Shown one piece after another: positions 50,354 to 58,787 of a DNA stretch of 64,000 nt (its first letter is position 1; every line of letters starts with the position of its first letter). The position numbers were made by a program, and so were the translations under genes. Where the stretch lies: assembly GCA_036273515.1 (NCBI GenBank), contig DASUHM010000043.1, positions 1 to 64,000 of the forward strand, written 5' to 3'. Origin of the DNA: Gaiellales bacterium (GTDB lineage Bacteria; Actinomycetota; Thermoleophilia; Gaiellales; JAICJC01). Under the pieces are notes generated by a model. That model had not been told where the DNA came from. It searched no databases and saw nothing but the letters and a program-made list of their open reading frames with translations.

Positions 50354-50745
50354 AGGTGCTCGCGGTCGACTACGGCCGCGCACGCACAGGGCTCGCCGTG
50401 AGCGACGAGACGGGCGTCATCGCCCGGCCGGTGACGGTCGTGGAGCGGGTGCGCTCCGAAGAGGGAATGGACAAGATGCTCCGGCGGATCGCGGAGCTCC
50501 AGCCTGAGAGAATCGTGGTCGGGATGCCGCTGACCCTCCGGGGGGAGCAGGGCAGCCAGGCCGCGGAGACGCTCGACTTCATCCACGAGCTGGAGGCTCG
50601 ATGCGCGATACCGATCGAGACGTACGACGAGCGGTTCACGACGACGATGGCGGAGCGCAGCCCCTCTGGGCAGATGCGCCGGACGGACGACGCCGTGGCC
50701 GCCGCCCACCTTCTCGAGGGTTATCTACGCAGGCTCGCCGGCTGA
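50350..50745 (+). CDS. ruvX: RuvX/YqgF Holliday-junction resolvase-like protein
   Basis: A 131-residue RNase H-fold nuclease. VLAVDYGRARTGLAVSD holds the first catalytic Asp, IVVGMPLTLRGEQGSQA the central motif, YDERFTTTMAE the middle acid, and RRTDDAVAAAHLLEGYL the last Asp pair. YqgF proteins mature pre-16S rRNA in several bacteria. Its ATG overlaps the alaS stop. Its 3' 145 nt overlap the start of mltG in another frame. Confidence 0.93.
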   Translation: MKVLAVDYGRARTGLAVSDETGVIARPVTVVERVRSEEGMDKMLRRIAELQPERIVVGMPLTLRGEQGSQAAETLDFIHELEARCAIPIETYDERFTTTMAERSPSGQMRRTDDAVAAAHLLEGYLRRLAG

Positions 50746-51728
50746 TCCTGATCCTCGTCCTGGTCGCCACGGTGGCCGGGCTCGTCAAGGCCGGAGGGTG
50801 GCTGCTGCACACGTCCCACGGGACGACGTCGGTGCCTGCCGCCGATCCGCACGGGCCGGCGATCACGGTTGCGATCCCGACAGGCGACGACGCCTCCTCG
50901 ATCGCCCAGGCGCTCCAGGACCGCGGCATCATCGACGACGCCGGCCGGTTCTCAGACTACGTGAACGCGCACGGCGAGGGCTCGGACTTCAAGGCCGGCA
51001 CGTACACCTTCAAGGCGGGCACCGGCTACGGCACGATCATCTCGAAGCTCGACGCGGGGCCGGCGGCCGGCTACGCCCGCCTGACCATCCCCGAGGGGTA
51101 CCGGCTGACCGAGATCGAGGACGCCGTCGCCAAGGTCGGCATCAGCAAGGCGGCGTACAAGAAGGCGGTGCGCGCGGCGGTGCCGCCGCCGGGCTTCGGC
51201 CATCACGTGAACATGGAGGGCTTCATGTTCCCGGCGACGTACGAGATCAAGCCGGGCGAGTCCGCGAAGACGCTGGTCCAGCAGCAGCTGGCCGCGTTCC
51301 GCGACAACTTCGCGCAGGTCGACATGAGCTATGCGCGGTCGAAGAACCTGACCCCGTACGACGTGCTCACGATCGCCTCGATGATCGAGCGCGAGGCCCG
51401 CGTGCCGGGCGACCGGGCCAAGGTGTCGGCGGTCGTCTACAACCGCCTGCACGCCGGGATGGACCTCGGGATCGACGCGACCATCCTCTACCACCTGGGG
51501 TCGTGGACGGCCACGATCCACCAGTCCGACATCGACTCGCTGGAGCCATACAACACCCGCAAGCACGCGGGTCTGCCGCCGACGCCCATCTGCAGCCCCG
51601 GACTGGCCGCTCTTCAGGCGGCCGCGCACCCGGCGCACGCGGACTACATCTACTACGTCGCGGTCCCGGGCAAGGCCGCCCAGTACTTCACGGACAGCTA
51701 CGCCAAGTTCGTGGCGCATGGCGGCTGA
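50601..51728 (+). CDS. mltG: Endolytic murein transglycosylase
   Basis: A 375-residue YceG/MltG protein. A cytosolic tail of about 46 residues precedes one membrane helix (LILILVLVATVAGLVKAGGWLL), a LysM-like segment (VAIPTGDDASSIAQALQDRGI), and the catalytic region (EGFMFPATYEI; LTIASMIEREARVPGDRAKVSAVVYNRL, with the catalytic Glu in IERE). It cleaves nascent glycan strands to set their length. ATG 50601 has GGAGG four bases upstream; no later ATG, GTG or TTG precedes the helix, so a 145-nt overlap with ruvX is likely. Confidence 0.9.
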   Translation: MRDTDRDVRRAVHDDDGGAQPLWADAPDGRRRGRRPPSRGLSTQARRLILILVLVATVAGLVKAGGWLLHTSHGTTSVPAADPHGPAITVAIPTGDDASSIAQALQDRGIIDDAGRFSDYVNAHGEGSDFKAGTYTFKAGTGYGTIISKLDAGPAAGYARLTIPEGYRLTEIEDAVAKVGISKAAYKKAVRAAVPPPGFGHHVNMEGFMFPATYEIKPGESAKTLVQQQLAAFRDNFAQVDMSYARSKNLTPYDVLTIASMIEREARVPGDRAKVSAVVYNRLHAGMDLGIDATILYHLGSWTATIHQSDIDSLEPYNTRKHAGLPPTPICSPGLAALQAAAHPAHADYIYYVAVPGKAAQYFTDSYAKFVAHGG

Positions 51729-52521
51729 TCCGGGCCGCCGCCTGGCGGCCGTGATCGGCCACCCGGTGGCGCACTCGCGGTCGCCGGCGATGCACACGGC
51801 CGCCTACGCGGCGCTCGGGCTCGATCGCGAGTACGTGGCGATCGACGTCGAGCCGGCGGTGCTCGACCTGTTCATCGGGACGCTCCACGCAGACGGGTTC
51901 GCGGGCGTGAACGTCACGATCCCCCACAAGCAGGCCGTGATCGAGCTCTGCGACGAGCTGTCCGACGAGGCCCGCCGGGCCGGGTCCGTGAACACCGTGC
52001 TCGTGCGCGACGGCGGCCTGCGCGGCGAGACGACCGACGGCGCCGGGCTCCTGTGGGCGCTCGGCGAGGTCGAGCCGGCCGACGCGCTCGTGCTCGGCGC
52101 GGGCGGCGCGGCCCGGGCCGCGGTGACGGCGCTCGCCGACGCCGGATGGAGCGTCGCGGTCAGCGCGCGCCGGCGCGAGGGTGCGGCGGCGCTGGGGGTG
52201 GGGGTCGAGCCCTGGCCGCCGCAGAGGGGCGCACGGCTGGTGGTCAACGCAACGCCGTTGGGTCAGCAGGAACCGGGGACAGTCCCCATCCCCGCCGGGC
52301 TCATCACGCCCGACACGGTCGTCTGCGATCTCGCCTACCGCGGCGACCTGACGCCGACGCCGCTCATCCAGGCGGCGGTCGCCCGCGGCGCCCGCGCGGT
52401 CGACGGGCTCGACGTCCTGGTCGGCCAGGGCATCGTCGCGTTCGAGCTCCTGACCGGCGTGCCCGCGCCGGTCGACGTCATGCGCGCCGCCGCGTGGGGT
52501 CGAACGCCGCCGGATCGGTGA
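51718..52521 (+). CDS. aroE: Shikimate dehydrogenase
   Basis: A 267-residue NADP-dependent enzyme. Shikimate-binding HSRSPAMHTAAYAALGL, catalytic Lys in GVNVTIPHKQAV, Asp in GETTDGAGLLWAL and the NADP loop VLGAGGAARAAV are intact. It reduces 3-dehydroshikimate to shikimate. It overlaps mltG by 11 nt and the convergent FAD oxidase by 44 nt. A GGGGACAGTCCCC palindrome at about 52277-52289 is embedded in its coding sequence (QEPGTVPIP). Confidence 0.94.
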   Translation: MAADPGRRLAAVIGHPVAHSRSPAMHTAAYAALGLDREYVAIDVEPAVLDLFIGTLHADGFAGVNVTIPHKQAVIELCDELSDEARRAGSVNTVLVRDGGLRGETTDGAGLLWALGEVEPADALVLGAGGAARAAVTALADAGWSVAVSARRREGAAALGVGVEPWPPQRGARLVVNATPLGQQEPGTVPIPAGLITPDTVVCDLAYRGDLTPTPLIQAAVARGARAVDGLDVLVGQGIVAFELLTGVPAPVDVMRAAAWGRTPPDR

Positions 52522-53623
52522 ACGGCGACCGCCCGAGCACGAGCTCGGCCGCGAGCCGGGCCGAGCCGCCGCCGGTGAGGATGCCCTCGCTGCCGTGGCC
52601 CGCGCAGACGACGGTGTGCTCGTCCAGCCGGCTGATGTAGGGGAGGCCGTCCTCGGAGAAGGGCCGTAGGCCCGTCCACGTGGCCGTCACCTCCCGGCCG
52701 GCCAGGGCCGGGATCAGCTCGCACGCGTGGAGCGCGTTCTGGCGCAACGCATCCGTGCTCTCCGGCCCCTCGTGCAGGGCGGCCGAGCGAGACGCGCCGA
52801 CCAGCACGGAGCCGTCCGCGTTCTGGTGGATCCCGAGCGCATGGGCGGCGTCGGCGCCGTCGCGGGCGAGGGTGCCCAGGGCGAGTCGCTCGAGGCTCAC
52901 GGGATACGCGGGCCTCGGGTCAGGCGTCGGCTCGTAGGCGGCCTCGTGGATCGCGTGGCGCAGGATCGGCGGGCCCGGGGCGAGCAGCGCCAGCCAGCCG
53001 CGCACGGGCCGGATCGGGATGTCGGCTCCGAGGGCGTTCATCAGCCTCCGCGTCCACGCGCCGGCGGCGACGAGCACCTGGCCCGCCGCGATGCGCCCCG
53101 CGTCGGTGACGACGGCGCCCTTGCCCAGCAGCTTCACCTCGACGTGGGTGCGGATGTCTGCGCCCGCCTTCGCGGCAGCTTCCGCGGCCGAGGCCGCGAG
53201 CGCGCCGGGGTCGGTGCGCCGGCCCTCGGCGATCAGGAGCCCGCCCGCCATCCCCTCGGCCAGGGCCGGCTCGGCCTCCGCGACGCCGTCGCCGTCGAGC
53301 ATGTGGCCGGCCACCGGCGCGCCCGAGAGGCCGCGGAGCTGGCCGTCATGCCGGGCCAGGAGCAGCGTCCCGATCGGCTCGTCCCGGTCGAAGCAGAACT
53401 CCGCCCCGTCGTCGTGCAGGCGCCCGTACATCGCGATGCTCTCCTGCCACAGGGGCACGAGCTCGGCGTGGTCGGGCGGGAGCACGAGGCCCTGGCTCTT
53501 CGACGTCGCGCCGGACGCGAGCGCACCCCGCTCGAGCAGCGTCACCTCGGCGCCCGCCTGCGCGAGCTGCAAGGCCGCCATCGTCCCGACGACCCCTCCC
53601 CCGATGACGACGACGTCGGGCAT
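52478..53623 (-). CDS. FAD-dependent oxidoreductase (DAO/glycine oxidase ThiO-like)
   Basis: A 381-residue DAAO-fold flavoenzyme. The dinucleotide motif is VVVIGGGVVGTMAALQLAQAG with the distal Glu in VTLLERGALASGAT, and LVAAGAWTRRL and the C-terminal FAD motif TVVCAGHGSEGILTGGGSARL are present. It oxidises an amino acid or amine to an imine; ThiO in thiamine synthesis is one possibility, but no thi genes lie nearby. It runs opposite to the shikimate genes it interrupts. Confidence 0.88.
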   Translation of the reverse strand: MPDVVVIGGGVVGTMAALQLAQAGAEVTLLERGALASGATSKSQGLVLPPDHAELVPLWQESIAMYGRLHDDGAEFCFDRDEPIGTLLLARHDGQLRGLSGAPVAGHMLDGDGVAEAEPALAEGMAGGLLIAEGRRTDPGALAASAAEAAAKAGADIRTHVEVKLLGKGAVVTDAGRIAAGQVLVAAGAWTRRLMNALGADIPIRPVRGWLALLAPGPPILRHAIHEAAYEPTPDPRPAYPVSLERLALGTLARDGADAAHALGIHQNADGSVLVGASRSAALHEGPESTDALRQNALHACELIPALAGREVTATWTGLRPFSEDGLPYISRLDEHTVVCAGHGSEGILTGGGSARLAAELVLGRSPFTDPAAFDPTRRRA

Positions 53624-53670
53624 CCGGCGGGAGCCTACAGTCCCGCGGGGTTCGCGCCGATAACGGCCCC

Positions 53671-54309
53671 ATGGAGTTCGTCCTTCCCCTCGCAGGCGCC
53701 GGCTTCGCGCTCGGCTGGCCGATCGAGTGGCTGATCCAGCGCTTCCCCAAGGGGGAGGGCACCGCGCCGTCGTCGCGCCGCCGCTGGATCGTCGCCGGGG
53801 TGACCGCGCTCCTCTTCGCCGCCGTCACGGTGCGCATCGGCTTCCATGCCCGGCTCGCGCCGGCGCTGCTCCTGACCGCGCTGATCGTCCCCGCCTCGGT
53901 GATCGACCTGCGCCACCGCATCATCCCGAACGCGATCAACCTGCCCGGCGCAGCCCTGGTCTATCTGACCGCTGTCGTCGCCCAGCCCGACCGCTGGGCC
54001 GAGCTCCTGATCGGCGGCCTGGCCGCGGCCCTCTTCCTCGGCGCCGCCTGGATGATCTATCCGGCAGGGATGGGCCTCGGAGACGTGAAGATGACGCTGA
54101 TGATCGGGCTCGCGCTGGGACGCTACGCAGGGGTTGCGCTGTTCGCGGCCTTCGCGATCTCGCTCATGCCCTCGATCGTCGTGCTCGTCTTCAAGGGCCC
54201 GCGCGGCCGCAAGGTCTCGTTCCCGTTCGGCCCGTTCCTGGCCGCCGGCGCGATGGTCGCGCTCCTGTACGGGCCGGAGCTCTGGAACGCGTGGTACGTC
54301 GGGGCGTGA
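53671..54309 (+). CDS. Prepilin peptidase (A24 family), peptidase domain only
   Basis: A 212-residue membrane aspartic peptidase. The two catalytic Asp are in SVIDLRHRIIPNAINL and GMGLGDVKMTLMIGL, with about six helices around them. The N-terminal cytosolic methylase domain with paired Cys of full-length PilD is absent, as in TadV/CpaA- or archaeal-type enzymes. It would process type IV pilin-like leader peptides; no pilin gene lies within the window. It overlaps the next small gene. Confidence 0.87.
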   Translation: MEFVLPLAGAGFALGWPIEWLIQRFPKGEGTAPSSRRRWIVAGVTALLFAAVTVRIGFHARLAPALLLTALIVPASVIDLRHRIIPNAINLPGAALVYLTAVVAQPDRWAELLIGGLAAALFLGAAWMIYPAGMGLGDVKMTLMIGLALGRYAGVALFAAFAISLMPSIVVLVFKGPRGRKVSFPFGPFLAAGAMVALLYGPELWNAWYVGA

Positions 54310-54488
54310 TGATCCTCCGCCGCCTCGCAGCCATGCTCTGCCTGGGCCTCCTCGGCGCCGCCGTCGTCTATTCGCTGATGATGGCGTTCGGCGACCCGGC
54401 TCTCGAGCTCCTGCTCTGCGCCGCCTGGATGCCGCTCTACCTGGTCGCCTACTCGACCGGGCTGGCGCGCATTCGCCCGTCCGCCTGA
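54309..54488 (+). CDS. 59-residue two-helix membrane protein
   Basis: ATG 54309 is within the prepilin peptidase stop (TGATG), so it is translationally coupled. Two hydrophobic segments (LAAMLCLGLLGAAVVYSLMMAF and LELLLCAAWMPLYLVAYSTGL) make up nearly the whole protein, which ends ARIRPSA. Unknown family; perhaps a partner of the peptidase. Confidence 0.65.
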   Translation: MILRRLAAMLCLGLLGAAVVYSLMMAFGDPALELLLCAAWMPLYLVAYSTGLARIRPSA

Positions 54489-54518
54489 CGCCGTTCGACG
54501 GGTAGGCTCCATGGCCGC

Positions 54519-55703
54519 ATGGAGCTCACGTACGTCACCGCAGGGGAGTCGCACGGCCCCGGGCTCACCGTCGTCGTCTCCGGGCTCCCGGCGGGGCTCG
54601 AGCTCGACCACGAGCTGATCCGGGCGGATCTCGCCCGCCGCCAGGCCGGCTACGGCCGCAGCCCGCGCCAGAAGCTCGAGCAGGACGACGTCGAGCCGCG
54701 CGGCGGCCTTCGCCACGGCAGGACGCTGGGCAGCCCGCTCGCGTTCTTCATCGAGAACCGCGACCACAAGAACTGGACGGCGCCGATGAGCGCGTGGCCG
54801 GTCGACGAGGCCGAGCTCGAGGGCTACGGCTGGCGCGGCCAGCCGGTGACCCTGCCGCGGCCGGGCCACGCCGACCTGGCCGGCGTCCTCAAATACGGCC
54901 ACGACGACGTCCGCAACGTGCTCGAGCGTGCCAGCGCCCGCGAGACCGCCGGACGGGTCGCCGCCGGGGCGGTCGCAAAGGCCTTGATCAGGACCATCGG
55001 GATCACCGTGCGCTCGCAGGTGCTCCAGATCGGCACCGTGCGGGCGACGCCGCCCGCGTGGCTCCAGGCGCGCGACTTCGACCGCGCCGAGGCCTCCGAG
55101 GTGCGCTGCCTCGACCCCGCCGCCGAGGCCGCGATGATCGAGGAGATCGAGCAGGCCAAGCGCGAGCGCGACACCCTCGGCGGCGTCACGGAGGTGCGTG
55201 CGTTCGGCGTCCCGCCCGGCCTCGGCTCGCACGTCTCGGCCGGCGCCCGCCTGGACGGGCGGCTGGCGGCGGCGATGCTCTCGATCCAGTCCGCCAAGGG
55301 CGTCGAGATCGGCGACGCGCTCACGAGCTCGGCCCGGCGCGGTTCGCGCGTGCACGACGAGATCTTCCACTCGGACGCGGACGGCTACCACCGCCGCAGC
55401 GACGCGGCCGGCGGCCTCGAGGGCGGCATGACGAACGGCGCCGACCTCGTCGTGCGCACCATCTGGAAACCGCTGCCGACGCTGATGCGGCCGCTCCGGA
55501 GCGTCGAGCTCGGCTCGCACGAGCCGCGCCAGGCGCACGTCGAGCGCAGCGACGTGACCGTCCTCCCGGCGGCCGCGGTCGTCGCCGAGGCGGCCGTCGC
55601 CTGGGAGCTGGCCCGGGCATCGGTCGAGAAGTTCGGCGGGGACGCGGTGGGCGACTTCGTCGCCGCCCATGCCGGCTACCTCGAGCGCATCTCCCGGGCG
55701 TGA
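54519..55703 (+). CDS. aroC: Chorismate synthase
   Basis: A 394-residue FMN-dependent enzyme: TAGESHGPGLTVVV at the N-terminus, RHGRTLGSPLAFFIEN, KYGHDDVRNVLERASARETAGRV, and GGMTNGADLVVRTIWKPLPTL near the C-terminus are the family signatures. It converts EPSP to chorismate. ATG 54519 lies 31 nt after the small membrane gene. It overlaps the aroK-aroB fusion by 4 nt (GTGA). Confidence 0.96.
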   Translation: MELTYVTAGESHGPGLTVVVSGLPAGLELDHELIRADLARRQAGYGRSPRQKLEQDDVEPRGGLRHGRTLGSPLAFFIENRDHKNWTAPMSAWPVDEAELEGYGWRGQPVTLPRPGHADLAGVLKYGHDDVRNVLERASARETAGRVAAGAVAKALIRTIGITVRSQVLQIGTVRATPPAWLQARDFDRAEASEVRCLDPAAEAAMIEEIEQAKRERDTLGGVTEVRAFGVPPGLGSHVSAGARLDGRLAAAMLSIQSAKGVEIGDALTSSARRGSRVHDEIFHSDADGYHRRSDAAGGLEGGMTNGADLVVRTIWKPLPTLMRPLRSVELGSHEPRQAHVERSDVTVLPAAAVVAEAAVAWELARASVEKFGGDAVGDFVAAHAGYLERISRA

Positions 55704-57202
55704 TCCCCGGGCCGTACCGCAATCTGGCCCTGATCGGCTTCATGGGCTCGGGCAAGAGCTCCGCGGCGGGTGCCATCGCGAAAAAGCTCGGCTGGCGGTC
55801 GGTCGACGCCGACGCCGAGATCGAGCGCGAGGCCGGAAAACCGATCAAGGAGATCTTCGCGACCGACGGCGAGCCGGCGTTCCGGGCGCTCGAGGAGCGG
55901 GTGTGCCTGCGCCTCCTGCACCAGACCGGCGTTGTCGTCGCTCTCGGGGGCGGCGCGATCACCTCGCCGCTCATCCGCGAGCGGCTGCGGGACGGGTCGT
56001 TCACCGTGCTGCTCGACGTGTCGCCGCAGACGGCCTGGCGGCGGATCGAGGCCGGCGCCGGCGACCGGCCGCTGGCCGCGGAGGCACGTGGGTTCGCCGA
56101 GCTCTACGAGCAGCGTCGCGGCCTCTACCACGCCTCGGCCGACGCGCTGGTCGACGCCGAGGAGGTGCACGGCGACGAGGCGCTGCTCGCGCCGATCGCC
56201 CGGCCCGGCGCGCTGGCCGAGCTCCCGCGCCTGATCGGCGCCCGCCGCGCCGCGCTCGTCGCCGACCGGTCGGTGCTGCGGCTCGTCGGCGCCCCCTTCG
56301 ACGCGTTCGTGACCGTGCGGCTGCCCGCGGGCGAGCCGGCCAAGACCGTGGCCGTCGCCCGCCAGGCCTGGACGCGCCTGGCCGAGCTCGGCCTGGAGCG
56401 GGGAGACGTGGTTGTCGGCCTGGGGGGCGGCGCGGCGACCGATGTCGCCGGATTCGTGGCCGCGAGCTACCTGCGCGGCGTGCCCTGGATCGCCGTGCCG
56501 ACGTCACTCGTGGGGATGGTCGACGCCGCGATGGGCGGCAAGACCGGCATCGACCTGCCGTCGGCGAAGAACGCCGTCGGCGCCTTCCACCTGCCGGAGT
56601 GGGTCGTGTCCGACCCCGGCGTCCTCGAGACCCTGCCCGTGCGGGAGTGGGCGTGCGGGTTCGCCGAGGTGATCAAGACCGCGCTCCTGGCCGGCGGTCG
56701 GCTGTGGGAGGTGGTGCGCGAGTGGGAGCCGGGGCGGGGCACGTCCGAGGAGCGGCTCGAGCTGATCCGCCGCTGCGCCGCCTACAAGGTGCGCGTCGTC
56801 GCCGCCGACCCGACCGAGCGCGGCCGCCGGGCCGTGCTCAACCTGGGCCACTCCATCGGCCACGCGGTCGAGGTCGCCACCGACTACAAGGCGTTCGCGC
56901 ACGGCGAGGCGGTCGGCATCGGCCTCCTGCCGGCGCTGTGGCTCTCGGCCCAGACCGAGGGGCTCGACCCGGCCGTCGAGGACGAGGTGCGTGACCTTCT
57001 GCGCCGGCACGACCTGCCGGTCGTCGCCCGCAACGTCAGCCCTGCGGCGATCGTGGATGCGATGTCACACGACAAGAAGGCCCGCGGCGGCCGCGTCCGC
57101 TTCGCCCTCCTGTCCGGGATCGGGAACCCGGTCTGGGACCGCGATCCCGGGGACGAGCTCGTCGAGGCCGCCGTCGCCCGGGCTGTCGCGCACCGAGGCT
57201 AG
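55700..57202 (+). CDS. aroKB: Fused shikimate kinase-3-dehydroquinate synthase
   Basis: A 500-residue fusion starting at GTG 55700. Residues 1 to about 165 are shikimate kinase: P-loop GFMGSGKSSAA, DADAEIERE and VALGGGAI. From about 170 comes DHQ synthase: VGLGGGAATDVAGFVAASY (NAD site), PTSLVGMVDAAMGGKTGID, FAEVIKTALL, and zinc-ligand histidines in NLGHSIGHAVE and AHGEAVGIGLL. It performs pathway steps 2 and 5 in one chain; AroKB fusions are known in other lineages. The stop shares CTAG with the convergent gene. Confidence 0.95.
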   Translation: MIPGPYRNLALIGFMGSGKSSAAGAIAKKLGWRSVDADAEIEREAGKPIKEIFATDGEPAFRALEERVCLRLLHQTGVVVALGGGAITSPLIRERLRDGSFTVLLDVSPQTAWRRIEAGAGDRPLAAEARGFAELYEQRRGLYHASADALVDAEEVHGDEALLAPIARPGALAELPRLIGARRAALVADRSVLRLVGAPFDAFVTVRLPAGEPAKTVAVARQAWTRLAELGLERGDVVVGLGGGAATDVAGFVAASYLRGVPWIAVPTSLVGMVDAAMGGKTGIDLPSAKNAVGAFHLPEWVVSDPGVLETLPVREWACGFAEVIKTALLAGGRLWEVVREWEPGRGTSEERLELIRRCAAYKVRVVAADPTERGRRAVLNLGHSIGHAVEVATDYKAFAHGEAVGIGLLPALWLSAQTEGLDPAVEDEVRDLLRRHDLPVVARNVSPAAIVDAMSHDKKARGGRVRFALLSGIGNPVWDRDPGDELVEAAVARAVAHRG

Positions 57203-58002
57203 GAAACGCTCAGCCGCACGGGCACGCGCACGACGTGCGGGTGGGCGACCGATCCGCCGCCGGAGTCGAAGATGACGATCGTGCCGGGCTGGCGGCGGAC
57301 CACGGTGTAGGGGATCGACACGGAGTAGCGACCGCGGCAGCCGGTGCCGCATGAGGCCAGGATATGGCGGCGCGCGAGCAGGCGGCCGCGCGCGTTGATC
57401 ACCCGCACGGTCAGCGCCGCCTCGAACACGTCGGCGCTGCCGGCGACGGTGACCGTGGCCGGGACCCGCGCGCCGATGGCAGGACGCGAGACGAGGATCG
57501 CGGGCAGCCGGCGCAGGAAGTCGCGCCGCGCCGCCGGCTGCGGCACGGGGGCGCCGGCGATGGAATGCGCGACGACGCCGCCGACGCGCAGGCGCACCCG
57601 CTTCACCGTGGCGAACTGGGTCGCCGTATAGGTCAGCTGGGCGAGCCGCTGGCGGATCGTCGTGGCCGGCGCGGCCATCGCGAAGGCCCGGGTGACGTCG
57701 ATGGTGGCGGTGCCGTTCGAGATCGCGATGCCACGCAGGCCGGTGCCGGCCGGAATGGCAGTCGTCACACCCGCGGCCCGCTCGGCCGCGTTCGGCCCGT
57801 GGAAGAGCAGCCGGAGGGCCGCCCCGGCCACGCCAGGCGTCCGCGGCACCGTCCGCTTGGTCAGCCAGAGCTTGCCGGCGCCGCGCTGGAGCCAGACGTC
57901 GAGGGTCATCCGCGAGCCGGTGTGCGGCGCTGCGGTCGCCGGCCCGGCGGCGAGCGAGACCGCCAGGAGGGCGGCGACGAGGATCGGAAGCCGGAGACGC
58001 AT
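57199..58002 (-). CDS. Secreted GerMN-domain protein with Gmad2-like C-terminus
   Basis: A 267-residue exported protein. A signal peptide (LPILVAALLAVSLAAGPATA) precedes a GerMN domain (residues about 30-145: LRLLFHGPNAAERAAGVTTAIP; NGTATIDVTRAF; LAQLTYTATQF). It ends in an Ig-like Gmad2-type domain (RPAIGARVPATVTVAGSADVFEA). It is the last gene of the envelope operon that includes an LpqB-like lipoprotein with the same GerMN fold. The ligand is unknown. Confidence 0.8.
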   Translation of the reverse strand: MRLRLPILVAALLAVSLAAGPATAAPHTGSRMTLDVWLQRGAGKLWLTKRTVPRTPGVAGAALRLLFHGPNAAERAAGVTTAIPAGTGLRGIAISNGTATIDVTRAFAMAAPATTIRQRLAQLTYTATQFATVKRVRLRVGGVVAHSIAGAPVPQPAARRDFLRRLPAILVSRPAIGARVPATVTVAGSADVFEAALTVRVINARGRLLARRHILASCGTGCRGRYSVSIPYTVVRRQPGTIVIFDSGGGSVAHPHVVRVPVRLSVS

Positions 58003-58019
58003 GGGGCAGATGCTACAGG

Positions 58020-58787
58020 TCACGCCGTTCGTGCCTCCCGGCGCAGCTCGGCGACGGCCTGCAGGAACGCCTTCGAGCGGTTCGGCGACGTCGCCGTCCA
58101 CGAGTAGCGCAACAACGCCGTCCCGATGACGGCGCTCACGAGGTGGCGCGGCCTGCCGAAGTCGGCGTTCGCCTTCCGGGCGTCCGCCGGCGTGTGGCAC
58201 GTGATGAACAGGATCGCGTCGCCGGGGCCCGATCCGGGGGTCGTTCCCCCGTCGACGAGATCCGGCACGCCGTCCTCCAGGTGGCCGCCGGTGACGACGG
58301 AGAGCGTGATCGGGTGGAACCCGTTCCGTTGGAGCGCCGCCCGGATCATGTCGCCCGAGAGGACGCCGGGCCTGATGACGACGATACCCAGGCGCTTCGC
58401 GACACTGGGCTTCTCCGCCAGAAAGCTGGCCTTCTTGGCCGGAGAGCCCACAGTTGCATAGAGCATCCGCCCGGACGGTTCGACGGTCCAGAGGGAGGCC
58501 ATGCGTCCACCGTTCAGGGTTCCGACGTAGACGACTCCGGGCCGGAACGCCTGGTCGTCCGGCCACGGCTGCGGCGTCCCGTACGCGCCCGCTCCCATCC
58601 GGTGCACGAGCACGCCCGTGGTGCCGTATCCGGTTCCACCGGCGGAGTCCGGGTCGTAGACCGCCTGCGCGGCGGTGACGGCCGCGTGCAGCCGCTGGGG
58701 AGGCGTCAGGTCGGCCGCATGGTGGCTGCCGGCGCAACCGGAGCCGACGAGCAGGATCATGACGAGAGCGATGAGTCGGCGGGTCAT
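58020..58787 (-). CDS. Lipoprotein of the mtrAB-lpqB-like operon
   Basis: A 255-residue lipoprotein. The lipobox LLVGSGCAG gives Cys18 as the acylated residue. The mature part has no recognised domain; segments such as VTAAQAVYDPDSAGGTGYG and GDAILFITCHTPADARKANADF show a mixed alpha/beta protein. ATG 58787 overlaps the LpqB-like stop (ATGA), and 17 nt separate it from the GerMN gene. Expected on the outer face of the membrane. Confidence 0.75.
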   Translation of the reverse strand: MTRRLIALVMILLVGSGCAGSHHAADLTPPQRLHAAVTAAQAVYDPDSAGGTGYGTTGVLVHRMGAGAYGTPQPWPDDQAFRPGVVYVGTLNGGRMASLWTVEPSGRMLYATVGSPAKKASFLAEKPSVAKRLGIVVIRPGVLSGDMIRAALQRNGFHPITLSVVTGGHLEDGVPDLVDGGTTPGSGPGDAILFITCHTPADARKANADFGRPRHLVSAVIGTALLRYSWTATSPNRSKAFLQAVAELRREARTA

